A program made the position numbers and the translations under genes. From NCBI RefSeq assembly GCF_000281715.2, contig NZ_CP124576.1, positions 3,417,501 to 3,481,500 of the forward strand: a DNA stretch of 64,000 nt, read 5' to 3'. Within the stretch, counting starts at the first letter, position 1; each line of letters starts with the position of its first letter. This DNA comes from Sphingobium sp. AP49 (GTDB taxonomy: Bacteria; Pseudomonadota; Alphaproteobacteria; Sphingomonadales; Sphingomonadaceae). Below are positions 44,036 through 51,847 of the stretch, piece by piece. The notes beneath the pieces are model-generated. The model saw only the letters and a list, made by a program, of their open reading frames with translations, did no database searches and was not told the origin of the DNA.

Positions 44036-44769
44036 ATGATGACTGAGACGACCGCGACGATCGACCCGAAGGAAGCCGCCCATTTCGGCACCATGGCCGC
44101 CGACTGGTGGGATCCCAAGGGGTCGAGCGCGATGCTGCACAAGCTGAACCCGGTCCGCCTCGCCTATATCCGCGCCGCGATCGACCGGCATTGGGACAGC
44201 GACGATCATGGCTTCCGTCCGCTCAGCGGCAAGCGCGCGCTCGATGTCGGCTGCGGCGCCGGCCTGCTGGCCGAACCGCTTGCCCGCCTCGGCGCCAGCG
44301 TCACCGGCCTCGACGCCGCGCCGGAAAATATCGCCGTTGCCAGCGCCCATGCCCGGGGCCAGGGGCTCGCCATCAACTATCGCGCCACCCCGGTGGAGCA
44401 GATCAGCGACGGCGACTATGATCTCGTCACCTCGATGGAGGTGATCGAACATGTCGCCGATCCCGCCGCCTTCGTCCGCGCCCTCGCAGCCAAGCTTGCG
44501 CCCGATGGCCTCATGATCCTGTCCACCCCCAACCGCACCCCCATGTCGCGCCTCGCCATGATCACCATCGGCGAAAGCATCGGCGGCATTCCCAAGGGCA
44601 CGCATGACTGGGCCAAGTTCATCACCCCGAAGAACTCACCGCCCTGCTCGACGACGCGGGCCTGGAAGTCACCGACAGCAGCGGCCTCGCCTTCGATCCG
44701 GCACGTGGCTTCACTTTGTCGGCCAACAAAGCGATCAACTATCTGCTGACGGCGCGCCACAGGGTGTGA
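44036..44769 (+). pseudogene. ubiG: Ubiquinone biosynthesis O-methyltransferase, frameshifted near the 3' end
   Basis: UbiG performs both O-methylations in ubiquinone synthesis. The first 195 codons are intact: A-A-D-W-W-D-P-K-G, the SAM loop L-D-V-G-C-G-A-G-L-L-A-E-P and M-E-V-I-E-H-V. After F-I-T-P-K the frame changes. With one G restored at about 44631-44633 (AAG-AAC to AAG-GAA-C) the sequence continues E-L-T-A-L-L-D-D-A-G-L-E-V-T-D, then R-G-F-T-L-S-A-N-K-A-I-N-Y, the normal UbiG ending, and stops at 44769. As written, the frame runs to 44749 with a nonsense tail. AAGGTG precedes the two candidate ATGs. Confidence 0.88.
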
Positions 44770-45113
44770 GTCGATCATTGCGGCATGCGCGCCCGGCCGA
44801 CGTCCTGCGCGACAGGCAAGAATAGCGCCGGTTTTTCCGTAGCTTTTCGATCGCCCCTGACAGCATGCGCCAGAGGTCGCTGACAACAAGCACGGTTCCC
44901 ACGACAAGCCATTGTAACTTAATTTTAAATTCCATTCATTTCAGGAATTTAAATGGCAAATAAATTTACCAAATTGTCATTATGAAATTCATCTGGTAAA
45001 ATAGCCGGTGCGGACATAGCCGGGTCGCCATCCGCATCGTTCGACCGCCTGCGGACCGACCGACTGACAGTGTCCCCGCCCCGGCCGATCATCCGCGTTC
45101 AGGAGATCGAACC
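44770..45113. other. 344-base AT-rich intergenic region
   Basis: No gene is visible. The part at 44905-45005 is strikingly AT-rich for this chromosome and contains imperfect inverted repeats (TTACCA...TGGTAA around 44965-44999). It probably holds the promoter of the TonB-like gene. Confidence 0.55.
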
Positions 45114-45640
45114 ATGAAACTGCTTTTCTGCACCCTGCTTGCCGTGCCGCTGCTGCTGCTCCCGGTGCCTGCCCTTGCGCAATCCTCGCCATCCATCGAC
45201 GTCATCGCCCCACCATCGTCCCGCCGACGCTCGACGGCTGGGCTGAACATACCGGCGCCCTGCTGTCCCAGCGCCTGCGCTATCCGATCATCCTTGCAGG
45301 ACCGGACGAAGGCATCGTCCAGGTCAAGTTCGTCTGCAGCGACAATGGCACCGCCGCCGATGTCGCCCTGCTCAACTCGTCCGGCTCGCGCCAGCTCGAC
45401 AATGCCGCGATGCGCGCGGTCCGCAACATCCCCAGCCTTCACCCGCTTCCCGCCGGTATTGGCATGGGGCAACGCTATGTCGCCACCATCCTCTTTGCCA
45501 CATCACAATCCAGCCATGATCGGCAGGTCCGCGACCTGCAACGCAAGGCGCTCGACAATGATAGCCGCTTTGCCCGCCGGGCCGGCAGCGCGACCATTGC
45601 CCTGCTCGACACACCGGCCATGGCACGCGCCGCGAACTGA
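45114..45640 (+). pseudogene. TonB C-terminal-domain-like secreted protein, frameshifted
   Basis: The first frame gives a signal peptide (M-K-L-L-F-C-T-L-L, cleavage after A-L-A near residue 23) with GGAG upstream, then leaves protein-like sequence after V-I-A-P. The other frame reads T-I-V-P-P-T-L-D-G-W and R-Y-P-I-I-L-A-G-P-D-E-G-I-V-Q-V-K-F, then L-N-S-S-G-S-R-Q-L-D-N-A-A-M-R-A-V-R, the pattern of a TonB carboxy-terminal domain, to a stop at 45640. One more C in the run at 45208-45211 joins them. Without a TM anchor it would be a secreted TonB-like protein rather than a full energy transducer. Confidence 0.8.
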
Positions 45641-45648
45641 TCCGGCGA

Positions 45649-45684
45649 CGACAGGCGGGCGTGCGCCATTGCGCGCGCCTGTCG
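45649..45684. terminator. Hairpin between convergent genes
   Basis: Arms CGACAGGCG (45649-45657) and CGCCTGTCG (45676-45684) are exact inverted copies with further GC pairing inside. It lies between the convergent TonB-like and SemiSWEET genes. No T run follows, so termination efficiency is uncertain. Confidence 0.5.
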
Positions 45685-45694
45685 CATGCCCCTG

Positions 45695-45964
45695 CTATAA
45701 TGCGGTATAAAGGCAGACCGCGCCCAGGATGATGCCGGGCACATTGGCCACGATGATCGGCCAGTCCTTTTCCTTGTGCAGCCAGCCATAGGCCGCCCAC
45801 AGGCAGGTATTGAGCACCGTCGCCAGCGGCTGGATCACCGATCCCTTGTCGCCCGCCAGGTTCATCCGGATCTGGTCGAGATAGGCGCCATACATGAGGA
45901 TGCAGGTGATGGTGGCAAACCAGCCGACCACCCGCAGCGTCCGTTCGTCCAGATGCCCTGCCAT
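45695..45964 (-). CDS. SemiSWEET-type small transporter
   Basis: An 89-residue protein with three transmembrane helices: V-V-G-W-F-A-T-I-T-C-I-L-M-Y, then a middle helix with V-L-N-T-C-L-W-A-A-Y-G-W, then V-A-N-V-P-G-I-I-L-G-A-V-C. This is the three-helix bundle of bacterial SemiSWEETs, which dimerise to make a sugar uniporter; the Asn in V-L-N-T and V-A-N-V match pocket residues. ATG 45964 follows GGAGAAGG; an upstream ATG at 45976 has no ribosome site. The long frame to 46180 is not coding. Confidence 0.78.
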   Translation of the reverse strand: MAGHLDERTLRVVGWFATITCILMYGAYLDQIRMNLAGDKGSVIQPLATVLNTCLWAAYGWLHKEKDWPIIVANVPGIILGAVCLYTAL

Positions 45965-46095
45965 GCCCTTCTCCATCCCGATCGTCGGCGGGATGATGGC
46001 CGTCCCGATGGCAAAGGCAAGACCGCAATTGTCGCAGCTCTTACCGGCTTTTCCCCTGACCCTGGCGCGTCTATGATCGATACGAAGGGGAAGAC

Positions 46096-46692
46096 ATGAT
46101 GCCCACCGAACCCAGGATCGACGCCTATATCGCCCGCCAGGCCGATTTCGCCCGTCCGATCCTCCTCCACATCCGCGCACTCATGCACGCCGCATCGCCC
46201 GACATCGGCGAAGCCCTCAAATGGAGCATGCCCTTCTTCACCTACCGGGATCAGAATCTCGCCAACATGGCTGCCTTCAAGGGCCATGCCGCCTTCGGTT
46301 TCTGGCATGACAAGGTAGGGCGTGCGGGCGCCAGCGACGACGCCATGGGCCAGTTCGGCCGCCTCACCGCCCTTTCAGACCTGCCGCCGGACGACGAAAT
46401 CGCCGCGCTGATCAGCCAGGCGATTGCGCTGATCGACGCCGGCGACCGCCCCCGCACCGGGCCAAAGGCGCCCAAATCACCTTTGCCCGTTCCTCCCGCC
46501 TTCGCCACTGCGCTCGCCGCCAATCCGGCCGCCGCTACCGTCTGGGCCGCTTTCCCGCCCGGCAAGATCCGCGACTATTGCGAATGGATCATCGATGCGA
46601 AGACCGACGCCACCCGCGACAAGCGCATCGCGCAGGCTGTCGCCTGGATTGCCGAAGGCAAGGGCCGCAACTGGAAATATGAAACGCGCTGA
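46096..46692 (+). CDS. DUF1801/YdeI-like protein
   Basis: A 198-residue soluble protein. The first part, with I-L-L-H-I-R-A-L-M-H and E-A-L-K-W-S-M-P-F-F-T-Y-R, is a DUF1801-type domain; the C-terminal part, with P-G-K-I-R-D-Y-C-E-W-I and D-K-R-I-A-Q-A-V-A-W-I-A-E-G, is the YdeI/OmpD-associated helical region. The biochemical role of this family is not established. GAAGGGG precedes two adjacent ATGs (46096, 46099). It is divergent from the SemiSWEET gene. Confidence 0.82.
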   Translation: MMPTEPRIDAYIARQADFARPILLHIRALMHAASPDIGEALKWSMPFFTYRDQNLANMAAFKGHAAFGFWHDKVGRAGASDDAMGQFGRLTALSDLPPDDEIAALISQAIALIDAGDRPRTGPKAPKSPLPVPPAFATALAANPAAATVWAAFPPGKIRDYCEWIIDAKTDATRDKRIAQAVAWIAEGKGRNWKYETR

Positions 46693-46708
46693 CCCGCATC
46701 CGGCCGGA

Positions 46709-47011
46709 TCAGGCTGGCTTGCTCAGCATCTTGGTCGCGCTGGTCTTGATGAAATCGGAAATCGGACCCGACATCATCTTCAGGAACATCGGGATCGACA
46801 CGGTGCCACGGACTCGATCCGCCTCCACCACCAGCCGCACCGGTATGGTCTGCGCCATCGCGCTGATCTCCATCTCCAGCACATCGTCGGATGGCCATGT
46901 CGCGCTCAGCGTGCCGCCGCCCGGGATATGCTGCTCCAGCTTCGGCAGCCCCTGCTCGATCCGCCGCTTCGCTTCGGCCTGGCCCAGGTCATGGGGAATG
47001 TCGATATCCAT
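46709..47011 (-). CDS. Polyhydroxyalkanoic acid system family protein
   Basis: A 100-residue protein opening M-D-I-D-I-P-H-D-L-G-Q-A-E-A-K-R-R-I-E and ending with an amphipathic helix containing M-S-G-P-I-S-D-F-I-K. The H-x-L-G-x-x-E-A-x-x-R-I start is the mark of the PHA_gran_rgn family found in PHA producers and in many organisms with no PHA link. The middle beta strands resemble a small START-like sheet. It converges on the DUF1801-like gene with a 16-base gap. Confidence 0.75.
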   Translation of the reverse strand: MDIDIPHDLGQAEAKRRIEQGLPKLEQHIPGGGTLSATWPSDDVLEMEISAMAQTIPVRLVVEADRVRGTVSIPMFLKMMSGPISDFIKTSATKMLSKPA

Positions 47012-47122
47012 CGGGTGTCCTTCTCATTGCCGGTGAATCGACCGATCTCGGCCGGCTCAAGCCATGACCGGTAGAGGCTCGCCCCCTTGTCTGCCAAGCG
47101 GGAATGCGCGGCCATCCTCGCT

Positions 47123-47356
47123 TCAATCCTGGCCTTCTCCCTGATCGCCCTGATCGGCGTCGCCAATCTCCTGGCGCCGTTCGATCGTCGCGATCGCCCT
47201 GGCCCGCGCAGGATCGAACACCGCGAAGCCCGCGTCCAGTCCCGCCCCCAGGCCCGACCGCCTCTTGCCCCGGCCCAGCCCTTTCATCCGCACGATGATA
47301 TAGGGCAACGCCGTCGCCAGCAGCATGATGGCGAACGCGAGCAGCCAGTCCGTCAT
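47123..47356 (-). CDS. Small membrane-anchored protein, unknown function
   Basis: A 77-residue protein with one hydrophobic helix (residues 3-22), a basic segment K-G-L-G-R-G-K-R-R and an acidic Gln/Asp-rich tail. Its ATG overlaps the lactate dehydrogenase stop as ATGA, a strong sign of a real, coupled gene. No family is recognised. Confidence 0.6.
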   Translation of the reverse strand: MTDWLLAFAIMLLATALPYIIVRMKGLGRGKRRSGLGAGLDAGFAVFDPARARAIATIERRQEIGDADQGDQGEGQD

Positions 47357-48291
47357 CCCTGCCCGTCCAGTTCGGCCATGATCCCGCGCAGGATCGTGGC
47401 CGACCTACGCAGCGCATCCGCCTCCCGCGCGTCCAGTTCGGGGGCCAGCACCCGCGCCACGCCCAACGCCCCGATCACACAGGGCAGGCTCAGATAGACG
47501 CCCGCCACCCCGCACGCGCCCTGCGCCAGCGTCGACACCGGCAGCACCACCTGCTCGTCGCGCCGTACCGCCTCGCACAGCCGCACGATCGCGGTCGCCA
47601 CGCCATAGGATGTGTGGCCCTTGCCATGGGCGATGGCATAGCCGGCGCGCATCGTCTCCCGCGCCAGTTCCGCCCGATCGAGCATCGCACCATCACGCAA
47701 CTGGTCCAGCGCCACCCCACCGATCCGCACCCCCGAAAAGACCGCCACCTCGCTATCGCCATGCTCGCCCAGCACCATGCCCTCGACCGACACCGGCGCC
47801 ACGCCCAGCCGGTCGGCCAGCCGCCGGCGAAAGCGCGCACTGTCCAGCAGCGTCCCGGTCCCGATCACCTGTCCCGTCGGCAGGCCCGACGCGCGCTGCG
47901 CCACCTGCGCCATCGCATCGACCGGGTTGGACGCGACGATCATCACCCCGGCAAAGCCCGCTTCCGCCACCCGCCGCGCACAGTCCGCCACGATGGCGGC
48001 GCTGCGCCCGGCGACCGACAGCCGGCTTTCCTCGCCCTGCGGGCTCGCCCCCGCCGTGATCACGACGATCGCCGCATCGCCCGCTTCGGCATAGTCGCCG
48101 TGCCGGACATGGGCCGGCCGCGCCAGCGCATTGGCGTCGGCAATGTCCAGCGCCTCCGCCTGCGCCCGCGCACTGTCCGCATCAATCAGCACGATGTCCG
48201 TAAACAGCCCGCGCAGCATCAGCGCATAGGCGGCCGTGGCACCGACATGGCCGGCCCCGATGATCGCAACCTTGTCGAACCGAACCGCCAT
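47353..48291 (-). CDS. L-lactate/malate dehydrogenase family protein
   Basis: A 312-residue NAD-dependent 2-hydroxyacid dehydrogenase. The Rossmann loop is I-I-G-A-G-H-V-G-A-T near residue 10, the substrate Arg is in L-L-D-S-A-R-F-R near 155 and the catalytic His is in G-E-H-G-D-S near 180, all as in L-LDH. The specificity loop reads G-A-S-P-Q-G-E-E-S-R: where LDH has Gln and MDH has Arg, an ungapped alignment places Pro with Gln one residue later. The reaction may therefore be pyruvate/lactate or another 2-oxoacid. It is followed by a coupled small membrane-protein gene and lies downstream of a CitE-like lyase. Confidence 0.85.
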   Translation of the reverse strand: MAVRFDKVAIIGAGHVGATAAYALMLRGLFTDIVLIDADSARAQAEALDIADANALARPAHVRHGDYAEAGDAAIVVITAGASPQGEESRLSVAGRSAAIVADCARRVAEAGFAGVMIVASNPVDAMAQVAQRASGLPTGQVIGTGTLLDSARFRRRLADRLGVAPVSVEGMVLGEHGDSEVAVFSGVRIGGVALDQLRDGAMLDRAELARETMRAGYAIAHGKGHTSYGVATAIVRLCEAVRRDEQVVLPVSTLAQGACGVAGVYLSLPCVIGALGVARVLAPELDAREADALRRSATILRGIMAELDGQG

Positions 48292-48308
48292 GCCCTCGTC
48301 GCCTTTCG

Positions 48309-49124
48309 CTATTGCCCGACCGCCTCGGCCCGCGCCACCAGCGCCCGCGCCTCGTCGACATGCATCGCCTCGATCATCCGCCCCTCGAAGCGCTCGGCCC
48401 CGCCGGTCGCCGCCTCGATCAGCCGGCGCGCGTCCGCCACCGCCTGCACGTCCGGGCCGAACGCCTGGTTCGCCACCGGCACCTGCCCGGGATGGATCAG
48501 CGTTTTGCCGTCAAAGCCAAAGCCATGGCCCTCGGCGCATTCCGCCTCCAGCCCCGCCTCGTCGTCCAGCCGGTTGAACACACCGTCGAACACCGCGATC
48601 CCCGCCGCCCGCGCCGCCAGCACCACGCTCTGCAGCACATGGGCCAGCCCCGCCCGCCCGGCCGACGGCGGAATGCCAAGATCCTTGCGCAGGTCATTGG
48701 TGCCCACGAACAAAGCGGCACAGCCTTCGCCCGCTGCGATTCCCGGCGCGGCCAGCACGCCCTTGGCGCTCTCGATCATCGCGATCACCGGCTTCTGCGC
48801 GACCGAATAGACGTCCTTGACCTGCTTGGCATTCTCGACCTTGGGCAGCACCACATAGTCGGCCGCGGTGCGCTTCAATGCCACCATCTCGGCCCCATGC
48901 GACGGCATCCCCTCGACATTGATCCGCACCGCCATCAGCTTGGCCCCAAAGCCCTCGCCCACGGCCTCGACCGCCGCGTCGAGCGCCGCCGCCTTGTCCG
49001 CGTCGGGCACCGCATCCTCCAGGTCGAGGATCACCATGTCGCACGCCAGCGTGCGCGCCTTGGCCACCGCGCGCGGATTGGACGCGGGCAGGAACAGCAG
49101 GGATCGAGCGTGGCGCAACTGCAT
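48309..49124 (-). CDS. CitE-like CoA ester lyase
   Basis: A 271-residue TIM-barrel protein of the HpcH/HpaI aldolase/citrate lyase beta-like family: R-S-L-L-F-L-P-A-S-N-P, then M-V-I-L-D-L-E-D-A-V-P with acidic metal ligands, V-R-I-N near 70 and I-H-P-G-Q near 230. Family members cleave malyl-, citramalyl- or hydroxyacyl-CoA esters. The substrate here is not fixed. ATG 49124 follows GGAGAG by seven bases; an upstream ATG (49139) lacks such a site. It lies 17 bases upstream of the dehydrogenase gene and may form an operon with it. Confidence 0.88.
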   Translation of the reverse strand: MQLRHARSLLFLPASNPRAVAKARTLACDMVILDLEDAVPDADKAAALDAAVEAVGEGFGAKLMAVRINVEGMPSHGAEMVALKRTAADYVVLPKVENAKQVKDVYSVAQKPVIAMIESAKGVLAAPGIAAGEGCAALFVGTNDLRKDLGIPPSAGRAGLAHVLQSVVLAARAAGIAVFDGVFNRLDDEAGLEAECAEGHGFGFDGKTLIHPGQVPVANQAFGPDVQAVADARRLIEAATGGAERFEGRMIEAMHVDEARALVARAEAVGQ

Positions 49125-49201
49125 CTTATGTCTCTCCATCACTTTGCCTTTTCCCGTTAACGAATAGCCGCCATAGTGATCCCCTTCTCTGGGGAGGACA
49201 T

Positions 49202-50173
49202 ATGGTGACGACCTTCGCACTCACGGTCACGTTTCTGGTGCTCTTCTACCTGGCGGTCAGCGTCAAGGTGGTGCGGCAGGGCTATCAATATACTATCGAG
49301 CGTTTCGGCCGCTTTACCGAGGTGGCGAAGCCCGGCCTCAATTTCTACCCCGCCTTCTTCTACGCCGTCGGCCGCAAGATCAACATGATGGAACAGGTCG
49401 TCGACATTCCGGGGCAGGAAATCATCACCAAGGACAATGCCATGGTGTCGGTCGACGGCGTGGTCTTCTTCCAGGTGCTCGACGCCGCCAAGGCCGCCTA
49501 TGAAGTGTCCGAACTCTATGTCGCCATCATGCAGCTCGCCACCACCAATCTGCGCACCGTGATGGGCTCGATGGACCTCGACGAAACCCTGTCGAAGCGC
49601 GACGAGATCAACGCCCGCCTGCTCTCCGTGGTGGATCACGCCACCAACGCCTGGGGCATCAAGATCACCCGCGTCGAGCTGAAGGACATCCGCCCGCCCG
49701 CCGATATCGTCAACGCCATGGGCCGGCAGATGAAGGCGGAGCGCGAGAAGCGCGCCAACATCCTCGATGCCGAAGGCGCCCGCGCGGCCGAGATCCTGCG
49801 CGCCGAGGGCGAGAAACAGGGCCAGATCCTGCAGGCCGAGGGCCGGCGCGAAGCCGCCTTTCGCGATGCCGAGGCGCGCGAACGCGAAGCCGAAGCGGAG
49901 GCCAAGGCGACGCAGATGGTGTCGGACGCGATTTCGGCCGGCAATCCGCAGGCACTCAATTACTTCATCGCCCAGAAATATACCGAGGCGGTCAGCCAGT
50001 TCGCCACCTCGCCCAATGCCAAGACCATCCTCTTCCCGGTCGAGGCGACCCAGCTCATCGGCACGCTCGGCGGCATCGGCCAGCTCGCCAAGGAAGCGCT
50101 GGCCGACACCCCCACCCCGCCAGCGCCCGCCCCAACGCCGCGCCGGGGGCCGTTCGGCCAGACCCAGGGCTGA
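49202..50173 (+). CDS. qmcA: SPFH/Band 7 membrane protease-associated protein (QmcA, paraslipin)
   Basis: A 323-residue stomatin-like protein: one N-terminal transmembrane helix (about 4-22), the SPFH domain (V-V-R-Q-G-Y-Q-Y-T-I-E-R-F-G-R-F) and a long Glu/Ala/Arg coiled coil (residues 170-255) that drives oligomerisation, then a Pro-rich tail. QmcA forms membrane microdomains and genetically interacts with FtsH. GGGGAGG precedes the ATG. The nfeD gene follows on the same strand, the normal partner, but with a 367-base repeat-bearing spacer between. Confidence 0.9.
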   Translation: MVTTFALTVTFLVLFYLAVSVKVVRQGYQYTIERFGRFTEVAKPGLNFYPAFFYAVGRKINMMEQVVDIPGQEIITKDNAMVSVDGVVFFQVLDAAKAAYEVSELYVAIMQLATTNLRTVMGSMDLDETLSKRDEINARLLSVVDHATNAWGIKITRVELKDIRPPADIVNAMGRQMKAEREKRANILDAEGARAAEILRAEGEKQGQILQAEGRREAAFRDAEAREREAEAEAKATQMVSDAISAGNPQALNYFIAQKYTEAVSQFATSPNAKTILFPVEATQLIGTLGGIGQLAKEALADTPTPPAPAPTPRRGPFGQTQG

Positions 50174-50540
50174 GGCGCGTGGCGATGCGCGGTCATCGGG
50201 CAGCACTGCCAGGCCAAGCCGGCTGGGCCGCCGCGCACCCCATCGCCATCCCGCACACCCAAAACGCCCCCACCATCCCGAAGCGCCCACCACATCCGTT
50301 CGCTTCGAGCGAAGTCGAGAAGCCCACAGCGCTACGCCCGCCCCAAACACCGTTCGGGCTGAGCGAAGTCGAAGCCTCCCCTGAGCGAAGTCGAAGGGGG
50401 CGCCTTTCTTCCAAAGGAAAAGGGCGTCGACCAACTCAGCCCGAACGAGGCGTGTTTGGCCCCACCCACCCCTGTCATGCCAGCGCAGGCTGGCATCCCT
50501 CTGCCTTCCATCCCCACCCCAGCAACCATAAGACCACCCC
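50174..50540. other. 367-base spacer between qmcA and nfeD containing repeats
   Basis: No gene is supported. It holds the GAGCGAAGTCGAAG-type repeat at 50295-50400 and a fragment of the AGCGAAGGCTGG-type repeat at 50477-50496. These elements have apparently entered a gene pair that is normally adjacent. Confidence 0.7.
50295..50400. repeat. Dispersed palindromic repeat, GAGCGAAGTCGAAG type, copy 2
   Basis: Three occurrences of the core (CGAGCGAAGTCGAGAAG at 50306, GAGCGAAGTCGAAG at 50361 and again at 50383), the second preceded by CCGTTCGGGCT. It looks like several repeat units inserted together. Confidence 0.8.
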
Positions 50541-50987
50541 ATGAACGACTGGCTCACCCTGCTCCAGGATCATTGGGCCTGGCTGGTCTTCGCCGCGCTG
50601 CTGGCCATTGCGGAGGTGCTGATCCCCGGCGTCTTCCTGATCTGGATCGCGATCGCCGCCGCCATCACCGGCCTCGCCGCGCTGGCGCTGCCGATCGGCA
50701 TACCGCTGCAACTGCTGATCTTCGCCGCGCTCTCGGTCGCCTCGGTCTGGGCCGGGCGGCGCTGGTATGTGGACAATCCGGTGCCCTCGACCGACCCCAA
50801 TCTCAACGACCGCACCGCCCGCCTGATCGGCGAACTGGTGACAGTCGTAGAGCCGATCCGCGGCGGCGAAGGCCGGGTCAAGGTCGGCGACAGCGTCTGG
50901 ACCGCCCGCGGCCCGGACAGCGAAGCGGGCACAAGGGTCCGCGTGACAGGTGCGGAAGGCGCGGTGCTGTGGGTGGAGGGCACCTGA
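50541..50987 (+). CDS. nfeD: NfeD family membrane protein
   Basis: A 148-residue short NfeD: three to four hydrophobic helices in residues 10-75 (W-L-V-F-A-A-L-L-A-I-A-E-V-L-I-P-G-V-F-L) and a C-terminal OB-fold with G-E-G-R-V-K-V-G-D-S-V-W-T-A-R-G. NfeD partners stomatin-like proteins such as QmcA, encoded just upstream, in membrane quality control. No strong ribosome site precedes the ATG; the family N-terminus still supports this start. Confidence 0.9.
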   Translation: MNDWLTLLQDHWAWLVFAALLAIAEVLIPGVFLIWIAIAAAITGLAALALPIGIPLQLLIFAALSVASVWAGRRWYVDNPVPSTDPNLNDRTARLIGELVTVVEPIRGGEGRVKVGDSVWTARGPDSEAGTRVRVTGAEGAVLWVEGT

Positions 50988-51013
50988 CCTCACGCCAGCC
51001 CCACCGAACCGCC

Positions 51014-51040
51014 GTCATCCCGGACTTGATCCGGGATCCA
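51014..51040. repeat. Short palindromic repeat, TCATCCCGGA type
   Basis: Arms ATCCCGGA (51017-51024) and TCCGGGAT (51030-51037) around CTTGA, within the extended consensus common in intergenic regions of many alphaproteobacteria. It lies after the nfeD stop and could act as a weak terminator. Confidence 0.7.
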
Positions 51041-51158
51041 TTGATAACTCGTGATATTCAATCGATTGGCAATACACCATTTTAGATTGCCGCGAGAGTT
51101 GCCAACAGTGGCCCACTCCATACCTTGCATTCCCCGTTTACGGCGATAGCATCTCAAA

Positions 51159-51847
51159 ATGAACGTTGCCGCTGCTCATGTTTCCGCTCCAGCACTCAAG
51201 GAGCAATTGCCCGCTAAACTTAACGTCACAGCATCGCCTCAAGCAGGCCCGCAAGATGCCATCATAATTAATGTACCCAGCGCTAACCTCGCGACCACGG
51301 ACAAGGGATGGGACGATGCCACAGCAACAATCGCGATTGCATGGGCATGGCCATTTGCGCTGATCATAGTTCTTCTCATTTTCCGGCAGCCGATCACGCG
51401 CTTTATCGACCGGCTTCGTTCATTCAAGGGCGCGGGTATGGAAGCAACGACTGAAGCAATGATACATGAGGAATTGCCGACCAGAGCACCACCTGTTGGT
51501 ACATCAAAGGTCGAGCCGGGACTTCACCCATCGAGACGATAGTGCTCGCATGGGTCGCCCTTGAGAAGGCAGCGCGTGACGCTGTAATCCGGGCTAAGCT
51601 TCGCGGAGTGATGGGCACCGGCCGCGCGGCCTATTCAACCGTTATCAGGAATGTCGATGCACTTGATCACGAAGGCTTAATAGCGCCGGAGGTACGGCCG
51701 CTCGTGGTTGACCTCGCCAAAATTCGCAATCAAGCGATACATCGGCCCGAGGAACCGATCAGCCAAGAGGCCTTGGAAAAATTCTATGCCAATACGGAAT
51801 TCGCCACGGACCAACTCAACTCCATAAATCCAAAAACCAATAGATAG
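51159..51847 (+). pseudogene. Orphan membrane protein with C-terminal DUF4145-like region, frameshifted
   Basis: The first frame (51159-51542) has a polar N-terminus, one transmembrane helix near residues 58-78 (W-A-W-P-F-A-L-I-I-V-L-L-I-F) and a cytoplasmic linker, then stops at H-P-S-R-R. The second frame continues as I-E-T-I-V-L-A-W-V-A-L-E-K-A-A-R-D-A-V and ends with R-N-Q-A-I-H-R. This is the ordered 'A-W-x-x-L-E' to 'R-N-x-A-x-H' pattern seen in DUF4145-like helical domains. One more C at 51527-51529 would fuse them. Codon use is much less GC-biased than in the neighbours, suggesting recent transfer. Confidence 0.68.
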
